From Candidatus Gastranaerophilales bacterium (GTDB taxonomy: Bacteria > Cyanobacteriota > Vampirovibrionia > Gastranaerophilales > Gastranaerophilaceae): a DNA stretch of 64,000 nt. The stretch spans positions 1 to 64,000 of the forward strand of contig CALUXY010000002.1 of the NCBI GenBank assembly GCA_944324855.1, given 5' to 3'. Positions within the stretch are counted from its first letter, which is position 1. Every line of letters starts with the position of its first letter. Below are positions 1 through 7,724 of this stretch, one piece after another. The notes under the pieces are model-generated. The model had not been told where the DNA came from. It saw nothing but the letters and a program-made list of their open reading frames with translations, and made no database searches. The translations under genes and the position numbers were made by a program.

Positions 1-55
1 TCCTTATGTAATTGATTACGGCATATATCAGTCTAAACTTTAGCTTTTTAACTCC

Positions 56-115
56 TTTTGTTACATTTCGTTACAATCTTATTATATTAGATAAAATGTA
101 ACAAAATGTTAACAA
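56..115. promoter_or_regulatory. Candidate operator upstream of the RHH gene
   Basis: A 13-bp perfect inverted repeat (56-68 and 94-106) contains GTTAC half-sites at 60-64 and 70-74. The second cluster has TGTAAC at 97-102 and TGTTAAC at 107-113. Within each cluster the half-sites are 10 bp apart, one helical turn. Ribbon-helix-helix repressors commonly bind tandem half-sites with about this phasing, so autoregulation of the gene at 206 is plausible. That binding is inference. Confidence 0.4.
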
Positions 116-205
116 TATTATATAAATTAAGCAATTTTGTATATACTAAATACTTTATAAATATATACAGGGTATAACTAGAAAGAGGAAAAGGAGAATA
201 TTATT

Positions 206-394
206 ATGGCAAGAGTATTAATTTCAATGCCTGAACAATTTTTAGGCGAAATCGACAATGTAGCAGAAAACGAAAATCGTTCTCGTTCAGAACTTATTAG
301 AGAAGCCCTGAGAACATACATTCATCGTAACAAGATTAGAAATACAGCGTATGCAGCAAAAAATGCAGAGATGCTGGAAGCACTTCTTGATTAA
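206..394 (+). CDS. Ribbon-helix-helix (CopG-like) DNA-binding protein
   Basis: This 62-residue protein opens with a short beta strand (ARVLISMPEQFL) followed by two helices, with the typical NRSRSELIREALRTYI helix-turn-helix of the MetJ/Arc/CopG superfamily. Such proteins bind DNA as dimers and act as repressors or antitoxins. The start is supported by AAGGAG 8 bases upstream. No toxin gene follows: the next 240 bases hold only a terminator and a candidate small RNA. It may therefore be a stand-alone regulator. A repeated GTTAC-type palindrome upstream could be its operator. The family call is firm; the target is unknown. Confidence 0.8.
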   Translation: MARVLISMPEQFLGEIDNVAENENRSRSELIREALRTYIHRNKIRNTAYAAKNAEMLEALLD

Positions 395-422
395 TACAAT
401 TGCCGTAAATAGTTGGATAAAG

Positions 423-455
423 TAAGGCTTGGTTTGATTCCGGGCCTTATTTTTT
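423..455 (+). terminator. Rho-independent terminator after the RHH gene
   Basis: A 10-bp stem (423-432 with 440-449, two G-T pairs) and a 7-base loop are followed by a run of six T. It lies 29 bases after the RHH stop codon. Confidence 0.8.
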
Positions 456-544
456 ATATTAAGATTTAAACAATCATGTTAATTTTTGTAAAAAAACATT
501 TCAAGCATGGTACATGATTTGATTTAATATAGTATAATCCTTGT

Positions 545-606
545 ATCAACTATCCCCAAATCTCCTCCCAAGATTATGAAATACTAGCTGCACCAAGCAG
601 CTTTTT
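545..606 (+). ncRNA. Candidate small RNA with anti-Shine-Dalgarno stretch
   Basis: A perfect TATAAT (533-538) stands about 7 bases before a predicted start near 545. A 6-bp hairpin AGCTGC/GCAGCT (586-602) with a T run follows at 602-606, giving a transcript of about 62 nt without an ORF. The 5' half looks unpaired and C-rich and includes CCUCC (564-568), complementary to the Shine-Dalgarno core. Cyanobacterial Yfr1 is a similarly short RNA with an exposed CUCCUC motif; homology is not claimed. The -35 element is weak, which lowers confidence. Confidence 0.4.
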
Positions 607-635
607 ATTTTGCCTTTTTCGGTATAAAAAGTTGA

Positions 636-1052
636 TTATGCCATATAGTCTATGTTGTGAGATACTTTTTTCTTCATTGATTTCGCTTTGTTTAGTGTAC
701 TTTCAGCTTTTGCTTTTACCTGATAGTCTGCTGCGGATGGATCTTTTGGTGCCATTGCTGCTTTGATAACTGTCTTGGCGTGATCAATAGTTTTCTTTAA
801 CCCGTTTTGAGTCGGTTTTTCAGGTATTGTCGGCATTGCAATCGGTACAAAACCGCTTACCGGAATTCCTGCACTGTTGTTAACTATGTGTATACTTCCG
901 CCTAAACTGCCTGCAGCAGCTTTATGCGCTGCTTCATGTGCGTATATCTCATTATAATTTTTTTTGATTAAAGTTTGTTTTGCTTGATTCTGTTTTGTTG
1001 TTAATTGCTTTTTTACTGCTGGTTTTATTGATGCTTTATGAAAATTTATCAT
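636..1052 (-). CDS. SprA-family putative metallopeptidase, short form
   Basis: The 138-residue protein carries HEAAHKAAAGSLGG at residues 39-52, an HExxH zinc-protease-like signature in the context typical of the SprA-related family. A following segment, APKDPSAADYQVKAKAES, matches that family's conserved region in which Pro-Ser/Asp precedes an Ala-rich helix. No signal peptide is visible. The N-terminus is Lys/Gln-rich with a short aromatic motif (MINFHK), as in other lineage-specific proteins here. It is much shorter than typical SprA-related proteins, so catalysis is uncertain. The stop lies 30 bases beyond the candidate small RNA's terminator. Confidence 0.6.
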   Translation of the reverse strand: MINFHKASIKPAVKKQLTTKQNQAKQTLIKKNYNEIYAHEAAHKAAAGSLGGSIHIVNNSAGIPVSGFVPIAMPTIPEKPTQNGLKKTIDHAKTVIKAAMAPKDPSAADYQVKAKAESTLNKAKSMKKKVSHNIDYMA

Positions 1053-1137
1053 TTATTACACACTACCTTTTTAAAAACTTATTTTCATTATAACATTTAT
1101 TTTTTTTGTTTAAACCCTTCATGCTGAAATTTTTAAA

Positions 1138-2094
1138 TTATTTAATAATTTTGTATTTTTGTTTAAGGGCGAGGATTTTGGCGTATGAGTATTCTATTTT
1201 TTCTCTTAATTCTTGATTCTTTTCGGCTTCTTTTATTACTGATTCAATTGCTCCTAAGCTTTTGTCGTTTGCTTCTCTATAGATAAACATATTTAGTCCT
1301 GCAAGAATACCTTTTATGCATGCTTCTCCTGCTTCAAGCTGTATTCCTTTCATTTCCATGTCGTCGGATATTATAACGCCTTTGAAATTCAATTGGTTTC
1401 TAAGATAACTTAGAGCATTTTGGCTCAAAGATGTCGGAATAATTTCGTTATCAAAGCAGGAGCAATGAAGGTGTGCTGCCATTATCATGTCGATACCGTA
1501 TTCAATAGCGGCTTTGAACGGTTTTATATGGTATGTTTCCATTTCCTTCAGGGTAAGACTAATATCCGGCAATGTTTTGTGGCTGTCGGCGTTGGCATCG
1601 CCATGCCCCGGATAATGTTTTATGCATGGAATTATTCCGTATTCTTTATAAATATCCGATACGATTTTCATCCCGTTTATAACATCATCCGGATTATCTG
1701 AAAACGCTCGTTCTCCTATAATCGGATTGTTTGGATTGGTGTTTACATCAACACAGGGTGCGAAATTAAGATTAATGTTTAAATCTTTTAATTCTCTTGC
1801 TATGTCATGTGTTTGCCATTTAAGATATTCTTCTCCTTTTTCATAAGCGTACTTTGCGGAGAGACGTCTTTCATGGATATGTTCAGTTCTTTCAACCCTT
1901 CCTCCTTCTTCATCAATTGAAAGAAAAGGGCGTATCAGGTCTTTTGCAAGTATTTCATCTTCCAGATGTCTTAAATGCTCTTCAGTATCAATATCTTTAG
2001 AAAAAAATATTACTCCTCCGAGACCTTTTTTCAGGGCTTCATTTAAATCTCCCGTACCTAATATAAACATTTGATAAATCTTTTTTGTATCCAT
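1138..2094 (-). CDS. nagZ: Beta-N-acetylhexosaminidase, GH3 family
   Basis: NagZ hydrolyses N-acetylglucosamine from muropeptides during cell-wall recycling, usually in the cytoplasm. The 318-residue protein has the bacterial NagZ signature KHYPGHGD (159-166) followed by DSH, which supplies the His/Asp general acid. It also has SDDMEMKG (243-250) containing the Asp nucleophile. No signal peptide is seen and the length fits single-domain NagZ. The start has no Shine-Dalgarno sequence; instead TAGAAT (2101-2106 on this strand) ends 6 bases upstream, suggesting a leaderless mRNA. It is divergent from the gene at 2142. Confidence 0.92.
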   Translation of the reverse strand: MDTKKIYQMFILGTGDLNEALKKGLGGVIFFSKDIDTEEHLRHLEDEILAKDLIRPFLSIDEEGGRVERTEHIHERRLSAKYAYEKGEEYLKWQTHDIARELKDLNINLNFAPCVDVNTNPNNPIIGERAFSDNPDDVINGMKIVSDIYKEYGIIPCIKHYPGHGDANADSHKTLPDISLTLKEMETYHIKPFKAAIEYGIDMIMAAHLHCSCFDNEIIPTSLSQNALSYLRNQLNFKGVIISDDMEMKGIQLEAGEACIKGILAGLNMFIYREANDKSLGAIESVIKEAEKNQELREKIEYSYAKILALKQKYKIIK

Positions 2095-2141
2095 AATTTT
2101 ATTCTACTAAATAAATTGAGTTTTTATAGTATAATATAGTC

Positions 2142-2618
2142 ATGGATTTTAAAAAAATTTTAGCAGGGATATTTGTTATAGGTTTATTTGCCTCATTGAT
2201 AGGGTTTAATACTGTGTCGGCAAAAAAAAGTTCTGCTGTAAAGATGGAGCCTGAAACAATAGAATCAATGGCAAATCAAGTTGATAATCTTACTAAAAAA
2301 GTCTATGGCAGAGCTTTATTGTCTCCGGAAGATAATTCAAATCTCGTTGCAATCAAGATTAAACTTGATAATCAAATGCTTTTAGAACCTGACCCTGCAT
2401 TAGCCCCTTTATATTACAAAGTCGGATGTATGTATAAGATGCGTGAAATGAAGGATGAAGCAACTGAGTGTTATCAAACGATTTTAGAAAACTTCGGGAC
2501 TACGGCACTTGCTCCAAAAGCGTATCAGGCATTAAAAGATATGGGCGTTGATGTTACACAGTTTGATGCAAATATGAATAAATCAGCATCAGAAGATGAA
2601 GAAGAGGAAGAAGAATAA
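2142..2618 (+). CDS. Exported TPR-like protein with acidic tail
   Basis: The 158-residue protein begins with a signal peptide (hydrophobic residues 7-22, probable cleavage after VSA at 27). The mature part contains a tetratricopeptide-like helical pair (around residues 85-130) and ends in a run of Glu. It is probably periplasmic and may mediate protein interactions; I do not recognise a specific family. There is no ribosome binding site: TATAAT (2130-2135) ends 6 bases before the ATG, so the mRNA is probably leaderless. The 47-bp gap to nagZ must hold both divergent promoters. Confidence 0.7.
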   Translation: MDFKKILAGIFVIGLFASLIGFNTVSAKKSSAVKMEPETIESMANQVDNLTKKVYGRALLSPEDNSNLVAIKIKLDNQMLLEPDPALAPLYYKVGCMYKMREMKDEATECYQTILENFGTTALAPKAYQALKDMGVDVTQFDANMNKSASEDEEEEEE

Positions 2619-2634
2619 ATCTTCTTACCTCTAT

Positions 2635-2786
2635 CCTGTCTGAGTGTAAGTATTAGTATTCAGGGGTTTAACCCGTTCTTTCCTCCTGTCTGCAAGCAGG
2701 TTATTGTATGTAGGGTTTCAACCCGTTCATTTACCCCTGTCTGCAAGCAGGTTATTGTATGTAGGGTTTCAACCTGTTCATTTACC
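2635..2786. repeat. Tandem repeat, 51-bp unit, three copies
   Basis: Copies at 2685-2735 and 2736-2786 differ at a single base; a diverged 50-bp copy lies at 2635-2684. Each unit contains two small palindromes, CCTGTCTGCAAGCAGG and GGGTTTCAACCC. The array fills the space between convergent genes and stops just short of the stop codon at 2788. It may form hairpins acting as terminators, or be an expanding intergenic repeat. Confidence 0.85.
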
Positions 2787-2787
2787 C

Positions 2788-4146
2788 CTACCCCTTTATA
2801 TCAATATTTCTTTGTTCTTTCTTTTTTGCAGCAACAAGTCCCGGTGCTATATTGGAACCTGTCATAATTCTTCTTAGTACAAATTGTGCTTGCGGCAGTC
2901 CTACAGCGAGAAGCATGCTGCTTATTGCAACATTTGCTGCAATGTTAAATGATTTTGCCTTGATTGCTGTTTTTGCGTATTTAGCAATACCCAGGTTGCT
3001 TTTCTTTGCCTCTGCTGCAAATACTCTCATATTTTCAGATAAAGAAAACAGTTTTTTAGTATCTACAACTTCTCTTGGGTCTCTAACTCCGTTATCAAGG
3101 AATTTTACAATTTTATTTTTCTTGGCATATTTTGCAAGCAGTGATTTTGGATTATTATCAATAAAATCAAGAACTTCTTCCTCTTTTTTAGGGAGTATAA
3201 GTTTATTTGAACGAACTTTTACTAAGAACCTTTTATCAGCCATTATTTTAGGGTCAAGTGCCGTATTAATTTTGAATAAAGATTTTGTTATTTTGTTCAA
3301 TCCTTTATCAATGTATTCAGGCGTGCCGAAATTAAGAACAAGCATACCGATTGAATTGAATGCACTTTCAATCTTTTCATACTTTCCTCTTGAAGTGTAA
3401 ACACGCCCAACTGCCAATCCGCCGTCTGTTATTGCCATTTTATTTGTGTGGCTAAGTGTTGCAATTGTTGAACCTAATCCTTTAAAGTTTGGATTTGATG
3501 ATGCTCTCATTGAGTTCAAAGATTTAAAATTACTGTTTTGTGCTGTAATATTAGATACATTTATTTGCGGAGCTTGCTGTGGTTTTCTTGATTTAAGTTT
3601 TCCGTTCTTGATATCACGCTCAATCAAGATGTTTGTTAAACCGTAATTTAGTTTTGGTAATACGTATCCCATCGCAATCATCGGCAGGATAAGTGCAGCT
3701 GAGTATTTTTGATTTGAAAGCTTTTTGTATTTTGCTGTATTATTTTTAACATTTATTAAATCTTGTACCGCTTCCGGAGCAAGTTTTGCAAATTTTTTGA
3801 TATTTATATCTATATTTTGTGCAGGGTTCTTAAATCCTTTGCCGTCTTTAGTTTTCTCAAGCAGTTTGAGATTTACTTTTCCGTTGAATCCGGTAGTTTT
3901 TTTCATAATTTTATTTGCAATCGCTTCAACAAAAGGAACTCCGCCAATCCATATTGCAGAAGTGCCGAATTCATCAATTGTTTTTTCTCTTAAACAGTGC
4001 CAGCCCATTCTTTTGGATTCTTTGGCTGTTTCATTGTAGTTTTGTGCAACTTTAATCGGTCCTTCAATTACACAATCTCTGACAATTAGAGGGTATACAC
4101 TGCTATTATTCCCGACTGCCGATATGGCATTTATCATAAGTGACAT
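2788..4146 (-). CDS. Lineage-type membrane protein of unknown function
   Basis: I do not recognise a family for this 452-residue protein. A hydrophobic stretch near residues 150-175 and another near 400-430 are probable membrane segments. Between them is a Gln/Asn/Ser-rich linker with NPNFKGLG, a motif of a type that recurs in other uncharacterised proteins of this window. The C-terminus is basic (KKKEQR). The start has a good AAGGAG 8 bases upstream. Its 5' leader lies in a region with a long-range inverted repeat. A membrane-associated role is inferred from composition only. Confidence 0.6.
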   Translation of the reverse strand: MSLMINAISAVGNNSSVYPLIVRDCVIEGPIKVAQNYNETAKESKRMGWHCLREKTIDEFGTSAIWIGGVPFVEAIANKIMKKTTGFNGKVNLKLLEKTKDGKGFKNPAQNIDINIKKFAKLAPEAVQDLINVKNNTAKYKKLSNQKYSAALILPMIAMGYVLPKLNYGLTNILIERDIKNGKLKSRKPQQAPQINVSNITAQNSNFKSLNSMRASSNPNFKGLGSTIATLSHTNKMAITDGGLAVGRVYTSRGKYEKIESAFNSIGMLVLNFGTPEYIDKGLNKITKSLFKINTALDPKIMADKRFLVKVRSNKLILPKKEEEVLDFIDNNPKSLLAKYAKKNKIVKFLDNGVRDPREVVDTKKLFSLSENMRVFAAEAKKSNLGIAKYAKTAIKAKSFNIAANVAISSMLLAVGLPQAQFVLRRIMTGSNIAPGLVAAKKKEQRNIDIKG

Positions 4147-4479
4147 TTAATAATCTCCTTTGTAAACTAGCTAACCTTCAAAACATTTTCCCGAAGGGGC
4201 TATTTTACAAGAAACTGAATCACATCAAAATCTTATAGTCCCTTCGGGATTATATGAGTGTGATGATGTTTTTCAGTTGTTAGGTAAAAATTATTCATTA
4301 AATATTCCTTATCACTTTCCTAATTATATTATCATAAGAAATTTATAATGCAATATCTTTGAACTGTTTATATAATGTGTATAAAATAAAAATTTTGCTA
4401 ATTATTAATTAAACATTAATTTTTCTTAATATTTACAAAAATTAATTTAATATGTATAGTGTGATTGGAGCATAGATTT
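4147..4479. other. Gene-free divergent region with long stem (4190-4248)
   Basis: These 333 bases separate the divergent membrane protein and clpB. A 14-bp inverted repeat (4190-4203 with 4235-4248, one G-T pair) encloses a 31-base loop. Part of that loop (near 4211-4226) is loosely complementary to 4262-4279. If transcribed leftwards it would lie in the leader of the membrane protein. Near clpB a TATAGT at 4455-4460 is a possible -10 element. I found no CIRCE element. Confidence 0.6.
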
Positions 4480-7092
4480 ATGATTGACTTTGAAAAATTT
4501 ACAAATTATTCTCAAGAAATCTTGTACGCATCAGGCGTTAAGATGAATGAATACAAGAATTCCCAAATTCAGCCGGAGCATATTATGCTTGCTATGATTG
4601 AAGATAAGGGAATTATACGTGATTACTTAACAGAGTTAAAACTCTTGAATCAGGAATTTATCAATGATATTGTCGCAAGGGTAAAATCATTTCCGACAAT
4701 ATCCGAAATTTCAAATACACAGCAGATATTTTTATCTCCCGACAGTGAAAAGCTTTTGACGATTGCACAAGATACTTCAAAAGAGTTTAAAGACGAATAT
4801 GTCGGGATTGAGATGATACTTTTGGCAATGACAAAACTTGATGGTTCTGCAATTCAACAATTGCTTTCAAAATACAGGGTATCATCTAACAGTGTTTTAA
4901 ATGTTATGAAAAAGATAAGAGGTAAAAAAACAGTGGATAATAAAAATGCTGATGAAAATATGAAAGCTTTGGAAAAATATTCTACGGATTTAACAGAGCT
5001 TGCACGAAAAGGAAAATTAGACCCTGTAATTGGCAGAGATGAAGAAATAAGAAGAATTATACAAGTTCTTAACCGCCGTACAAAAAACAACCCTGTGCTT
5101 ATCGGGGAACCTGGGGTCGGTAAAACAGCGGTTGCCGAAGGACTTGCGCAACGTATTATAAGAGGAGATGTTCCTGAAAGTCTAAAAAAAGTTAAGCTCT
5201 GTGCGCTTGATTTGGGTGCATTGGTTGCCGGAGCAAAATTCAGAGGTGAATTTGAAGAACGTTTGAAAGCTGTTTTGAAACAGGTTGAAGATTCAAACGG
5301 TGAAATAGTTTTATTTATTGATGAAATCCATACAATAATAGGTGCAGGAGCGACAGATGGTGCAATGGATGCCGGGAACCTTCTGAAACCTATGCTAGCA
5401 AGAGGTGTTTTAAGAACAATCGGTGCTACAACTCTTAATGAGTACCGCAAGTATATAGAAAAAGACCCTGCATTTGAGCGCCGATTCCAGCCGATACTTC
5501 TTGATGAACCAAGTGTTGAAGATACTATAAGTATTTTAAGAGGGCTAAAAGAAAAATATGAAGTTCACCACGGAGTAAGAATTTTGGATAGTGCACTTGT
5601 CCAAGCAGCAAAACTCTCTGACAGGTATATTACGGATAGATTTTTGCCGGATAAAGCAATCGATTTAATTGATGAGGCTGCATCATCCTTGCGTATTGAA
5701 ATTGATTCCATGCCGGAAGAAATTGATATGATGCTTAGACAAAAAATGCAGTTAGAAATTGAACGTGAGGCTTTGAAAAAGGAAGATAATCCTGAATCAA
5801 TCGCTAAAATTGATAAATTAACTAAAGAAATTAACGAACTTGCTTCAAAAGTTGATACTTTGAAGGCTCAATGGGAGCTTGAAAAGGCATCTATTACAGG
5901 GGAAGCAGCGATAAAAGACGAAATAAATCAGGTTAAAAACCAGATAGCGGAAGCGGAACGTAATACGGATTTGCAAACGGCTGCGGAACTTAAATACGGG
6001 AAACTTTTACAATTGGAAAAAGAACTTGATGCAATCCAACATAAAGATAACTGTCCTAAAAAAGATCATTGTCTTTTGAAAGAAGAAGTTGACGAAGATG
6101 ATATTGCAGAGGTTGTGAGCAAGTGGACGGGTATTCCTGTTAGTAAACTTGTTGAAAGCGAAAGAGAAAAATTATTAAGGATGGAAGATTTTCTTCATAA
6201 ACGTTTAATCGGGCAAGATGAGGCTGTCGAAATCGTATCCGACTCAATCAGGCGTGCAAGATCCGGATTAAAAGATCCTAAACGTCCAATTGGTACGTTT
6301 TTATTCTTAGGTCCAACCGGTGTTGGTAAAACTGAGCTTGCAAAATCTCTTGCGGAATTTATGTTTAACGATGAAGATGCAATCATTCGTATTGATATGA
6401 GTGAATACATGGAAAAACATAATGTTGCAAGACTTGTCGGAGCTCCTCCGGGATATGTCGGATATGAAGAAGGCGGACAATTAACTGAAGCTGTCAGACG
6501 TAAACCTTATTCGGTTGTTTTGTTTGATGAAATTGAAAAAGCACATCCGGATGTATTCAATATAATGCTTCAAATATTTGATGACGGTCGTTTAACTGAT
6601 TCTAAAGGCAGAACAGTGGATTTCAAAAATACTGTTATCATCATGACAAGTAATATCGGAAGTGATATTATTCTTGAGGATTCTTTGAATGCAACATTAG
6701 ATGCGGCCGGTAACTTTGAAGAAACAAAAGAAAAAGTTATGGCGGTATTGCGTGACAGGTTCAAACCTGAATTTTTGAATCGTATTGATGAAACTATATT
6801 CTTTAAATCTCTGACATTGCCTCAATTGTCAAAAATTGTGGATATTCAGATGGATTATTTGAGAAACCTGCTTAAAGATCAGGATATATCTATTGAAATC
6901 TCCGATGATGCAAAAGACCTTCTTGCAACCCGCGGATTTAATCCTATATACGGGGCAAGGCCTCTTAAACGTGTCATAAGACAGATGGTCGAAAATCCTC
7001 TATCTAAAGATATCCTTGCCGGAAAATTTAAAGAGGGTGACACTGTCTGTGTTGATGTAAACGATGATGAAATTGTTTTTTCTAAGAAATAA
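4480..7092 (+). CDS. clpB: ATP-dependent disaggregase ClpB
   Basis: ClpB is the cytoplasmic hexameric AAA+ chaperone that extracts polypeptides from aggregates with DnaK. Domains run in order: Clp N-domain (about 1-150), first AAA module with GEPGVGKT near residue 209 and FIDEIHT, a coiled-coil middle domain (about 390-540), then a second AAA module with GPTGVGKT near 611 and LFDEIEKAHPD. The long middle domain and RPIGTFLFLGPTG sequence indicate ClpB rather than ClpC. ATG 4480 is preferred because GGAG (4467-4470) is 9 bases upstream. An unusual Cys pair, NCPKKDHC, lies at the end of the middle domain near residue 525. Confidence 0.95.
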   Translation: MIDFEKFTNYSQEILYASGVKMNEYKNSQIQPEHIMLAMIEDKGIIRDYLTELKLLNQEFINDIVARVKSFPTISEISNTQQIFLSPDSEKLLTIAQDTSKEFKDEYVGIEMILLAMTKLDGSAIQQLLSKYRVSSNSVLNVMKKIRGKKTVDNKNADENMKALEKYSTDLTELARKGKLDPVIGRDEEIRRIIQVLNRRTKNNPVLIGEPGVGKTAVAEGLAQRIIRGDVPESLKKVKLCALDLGALVAGAKFRGEFEERLKAVLKQVEDSNGEIVLFIDEIHTIIGAGATDGAMDAGNLLKPMLARGVLRTIGATTLNEYRKYIEKDPAFERRFQPILLDEPSVEDTISILRGLKEKYEVHHGVRILDSALVQAAKLSDRYITDRFLPDKAIDLIDEAASSLRIEIDSMPEEIDMMLRQKMQLEIEREALKKEDNPESIAKIDKLTKEINELASKVDTLKAQWELEKASITGEAAIKDEINQVKNQIAEAERNTDLQTAAELKYGKLLQLEKELDAIQHKDNCPKKDHCLLKEEVDEDDIAEVVSKWTGIPVSKLVESEREKLLRMEDFLHKRLIGQDEAVEIVSDSIRRARSGLKDPKRPIGTFLFLGPTGVGKTELAKSLAEFMFNDEDAIIRIDMSEYMEKHNVARLVGAPPGYVGYEEGGQLTEAVRRKPYSVVLFDEIEKAHPDVFNIMLQIFDDGRLTDSKGRTVDFKNTVIIMTSNIGSDIILEDSLNATLDAAGNFEETKEKVMAVLRDRFKPEFLNRIDETIFFKSLTLPQLSKIVDIQMDYLRNLLKDQDISIEISDDAKDLLATRGFNPIYGARPLKRVIRQMVENPLSKDILAGKFKEGDTVCVDVNDDEIVFSKK

Positions 7093-7094
7093 TA

Positions 7095-7123
7095 TTAAGG
7101 GTTACCATTTAGGTAACCCTTAA
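7095..7123. terminator. Bidirectional terminator hairpin
   Basis: A perfect 12-bp stem (7095-7106 with 7112-7123) with loop ATTTA lies between the convergent clpB and the gene ending at 7130. T-rich sequence follows on both strands but the T tracts are imperfect. Confidence 0.7.
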
Positions 7124-7129
7124 CTAATA

Positions 7130-7519
7130 TCATTTACTCTTTTTTAATAGAATGCTTTCAGAATCTTTAGCTACAATGCAAGTGAATCCTAAAAAGTTCT
7201 TTTTTAATTCAAATCCTGCAGGCAGTGTTTTTGTTCCGACAGAGATATTCATAATATTAGGAACTATTAGATAACCACCTTGTCCGTTTGGACGAAATTT
7301 TACATTCCCGTTTAATTTACCTGTTTCATTTACATTCTTAATTTGTTCATCTGTTAATCTTGAAAACGCGGCTCTCCAATAACCAATTTTAGTCGAATCC
7401 TTAGCTGTTGCTGCTACTTTTCCTTCTCCTTTTAAGTAAGTCCCAGTTACATTACGCGATGTCACTGCCTTTGTATTTTGCATTGCTTTGAAAGGCATAC
7501 CGCTTACGCTTCTAACCAT
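7130..7519 (-). CDS. Hypothetical protein
   Basis: This 129-residue basic protein is not recognised. It starts with MVRSVSGMPFKAMQ, resembling the short aromatic N-terminal motifs of other lineage-specific proteins here. A Gly/Pro-rich central part (KFRPNGQGGYLIVP) precedes a beta-rich C-terminus. No membrane segment or signal peptide is evident. The start is strongly supported by AAGGAGG 7 bases upstream. Confidence 0.55.
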   Translation of the reverse strand: MVRSVSGMPFKAMQNTKAVTSRNVTGTYLKGEGKVAATAKDSTKIGYWRAAFSRLTDEQIKNVNETGKLNGNVKFRPNGQGGYLIVPNIMNISVGTKTLPAGFELKKNFLGFTCIVAKDSESILLKKSK

Positions 7520-7603
7520 CAGATATCCTCCTTGTTAATTTACCTACACTTTGTATCACCAGTGATATTTAAATAAACCTTTTTTTTTTTATAAAGTTTG
7601 CTA

Positions 7604-7627
7604 TTTTGTTAACTTTTATTAACAAAA
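7604..7627. promoter_or_regulatory. Inverted repeat TTTTGTTAA/TTAACAAAA
   Basis: A 9-bp inverted repeat with a 6-base spacer lies in the 205-bp divergent region upstream of the gene at 7725. Its core TTGTTA-N8-TAACAA resembles the TTGTTA-N7-TAACAA upstream of ade (47251-47269) and the repeats upstream of the RHH gene. A shared regulator is speculative in such AT-rich sequence. Confidence 0.3.
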
Positions 7628-7724
7628 CTAAAAAAAAAGTCAATTCTTAAAAATTAAAATACTTTATATAAGAGTAAAGGTTAGATTTAAATTATTTAAG
7701 GTTAGGTTATACCGGGAGGTTTGT

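Noticed and set aside
206..600. Toxin-antitoxin operon with the RHH protein
   Set aside because: No second gene follows; a terminator comes 29 bases after the stop.
2635..2786. Possible CRISPR array
   Set aside because: The copies are head-to-tail without spacers.
2852..4039. Plus-strand open frames opposite the 452-residue membrane protein
   Set aside because: They are antisense shadows of a gene with good start signal; hydrophobicity arises from the complement of Lys/Asn codons.
4147..4479. CIRCE heat-shock element upstream of clpB
   Set aside because: No TTAGCACTC-N9-GAGTGCTAA-like sequence was found.
4854..5450. 198-codon frame antisense to clpB
   Set aside because: Shadow of a highly conserved gene; Ser/Phe-rich composition typical of antisense frames.
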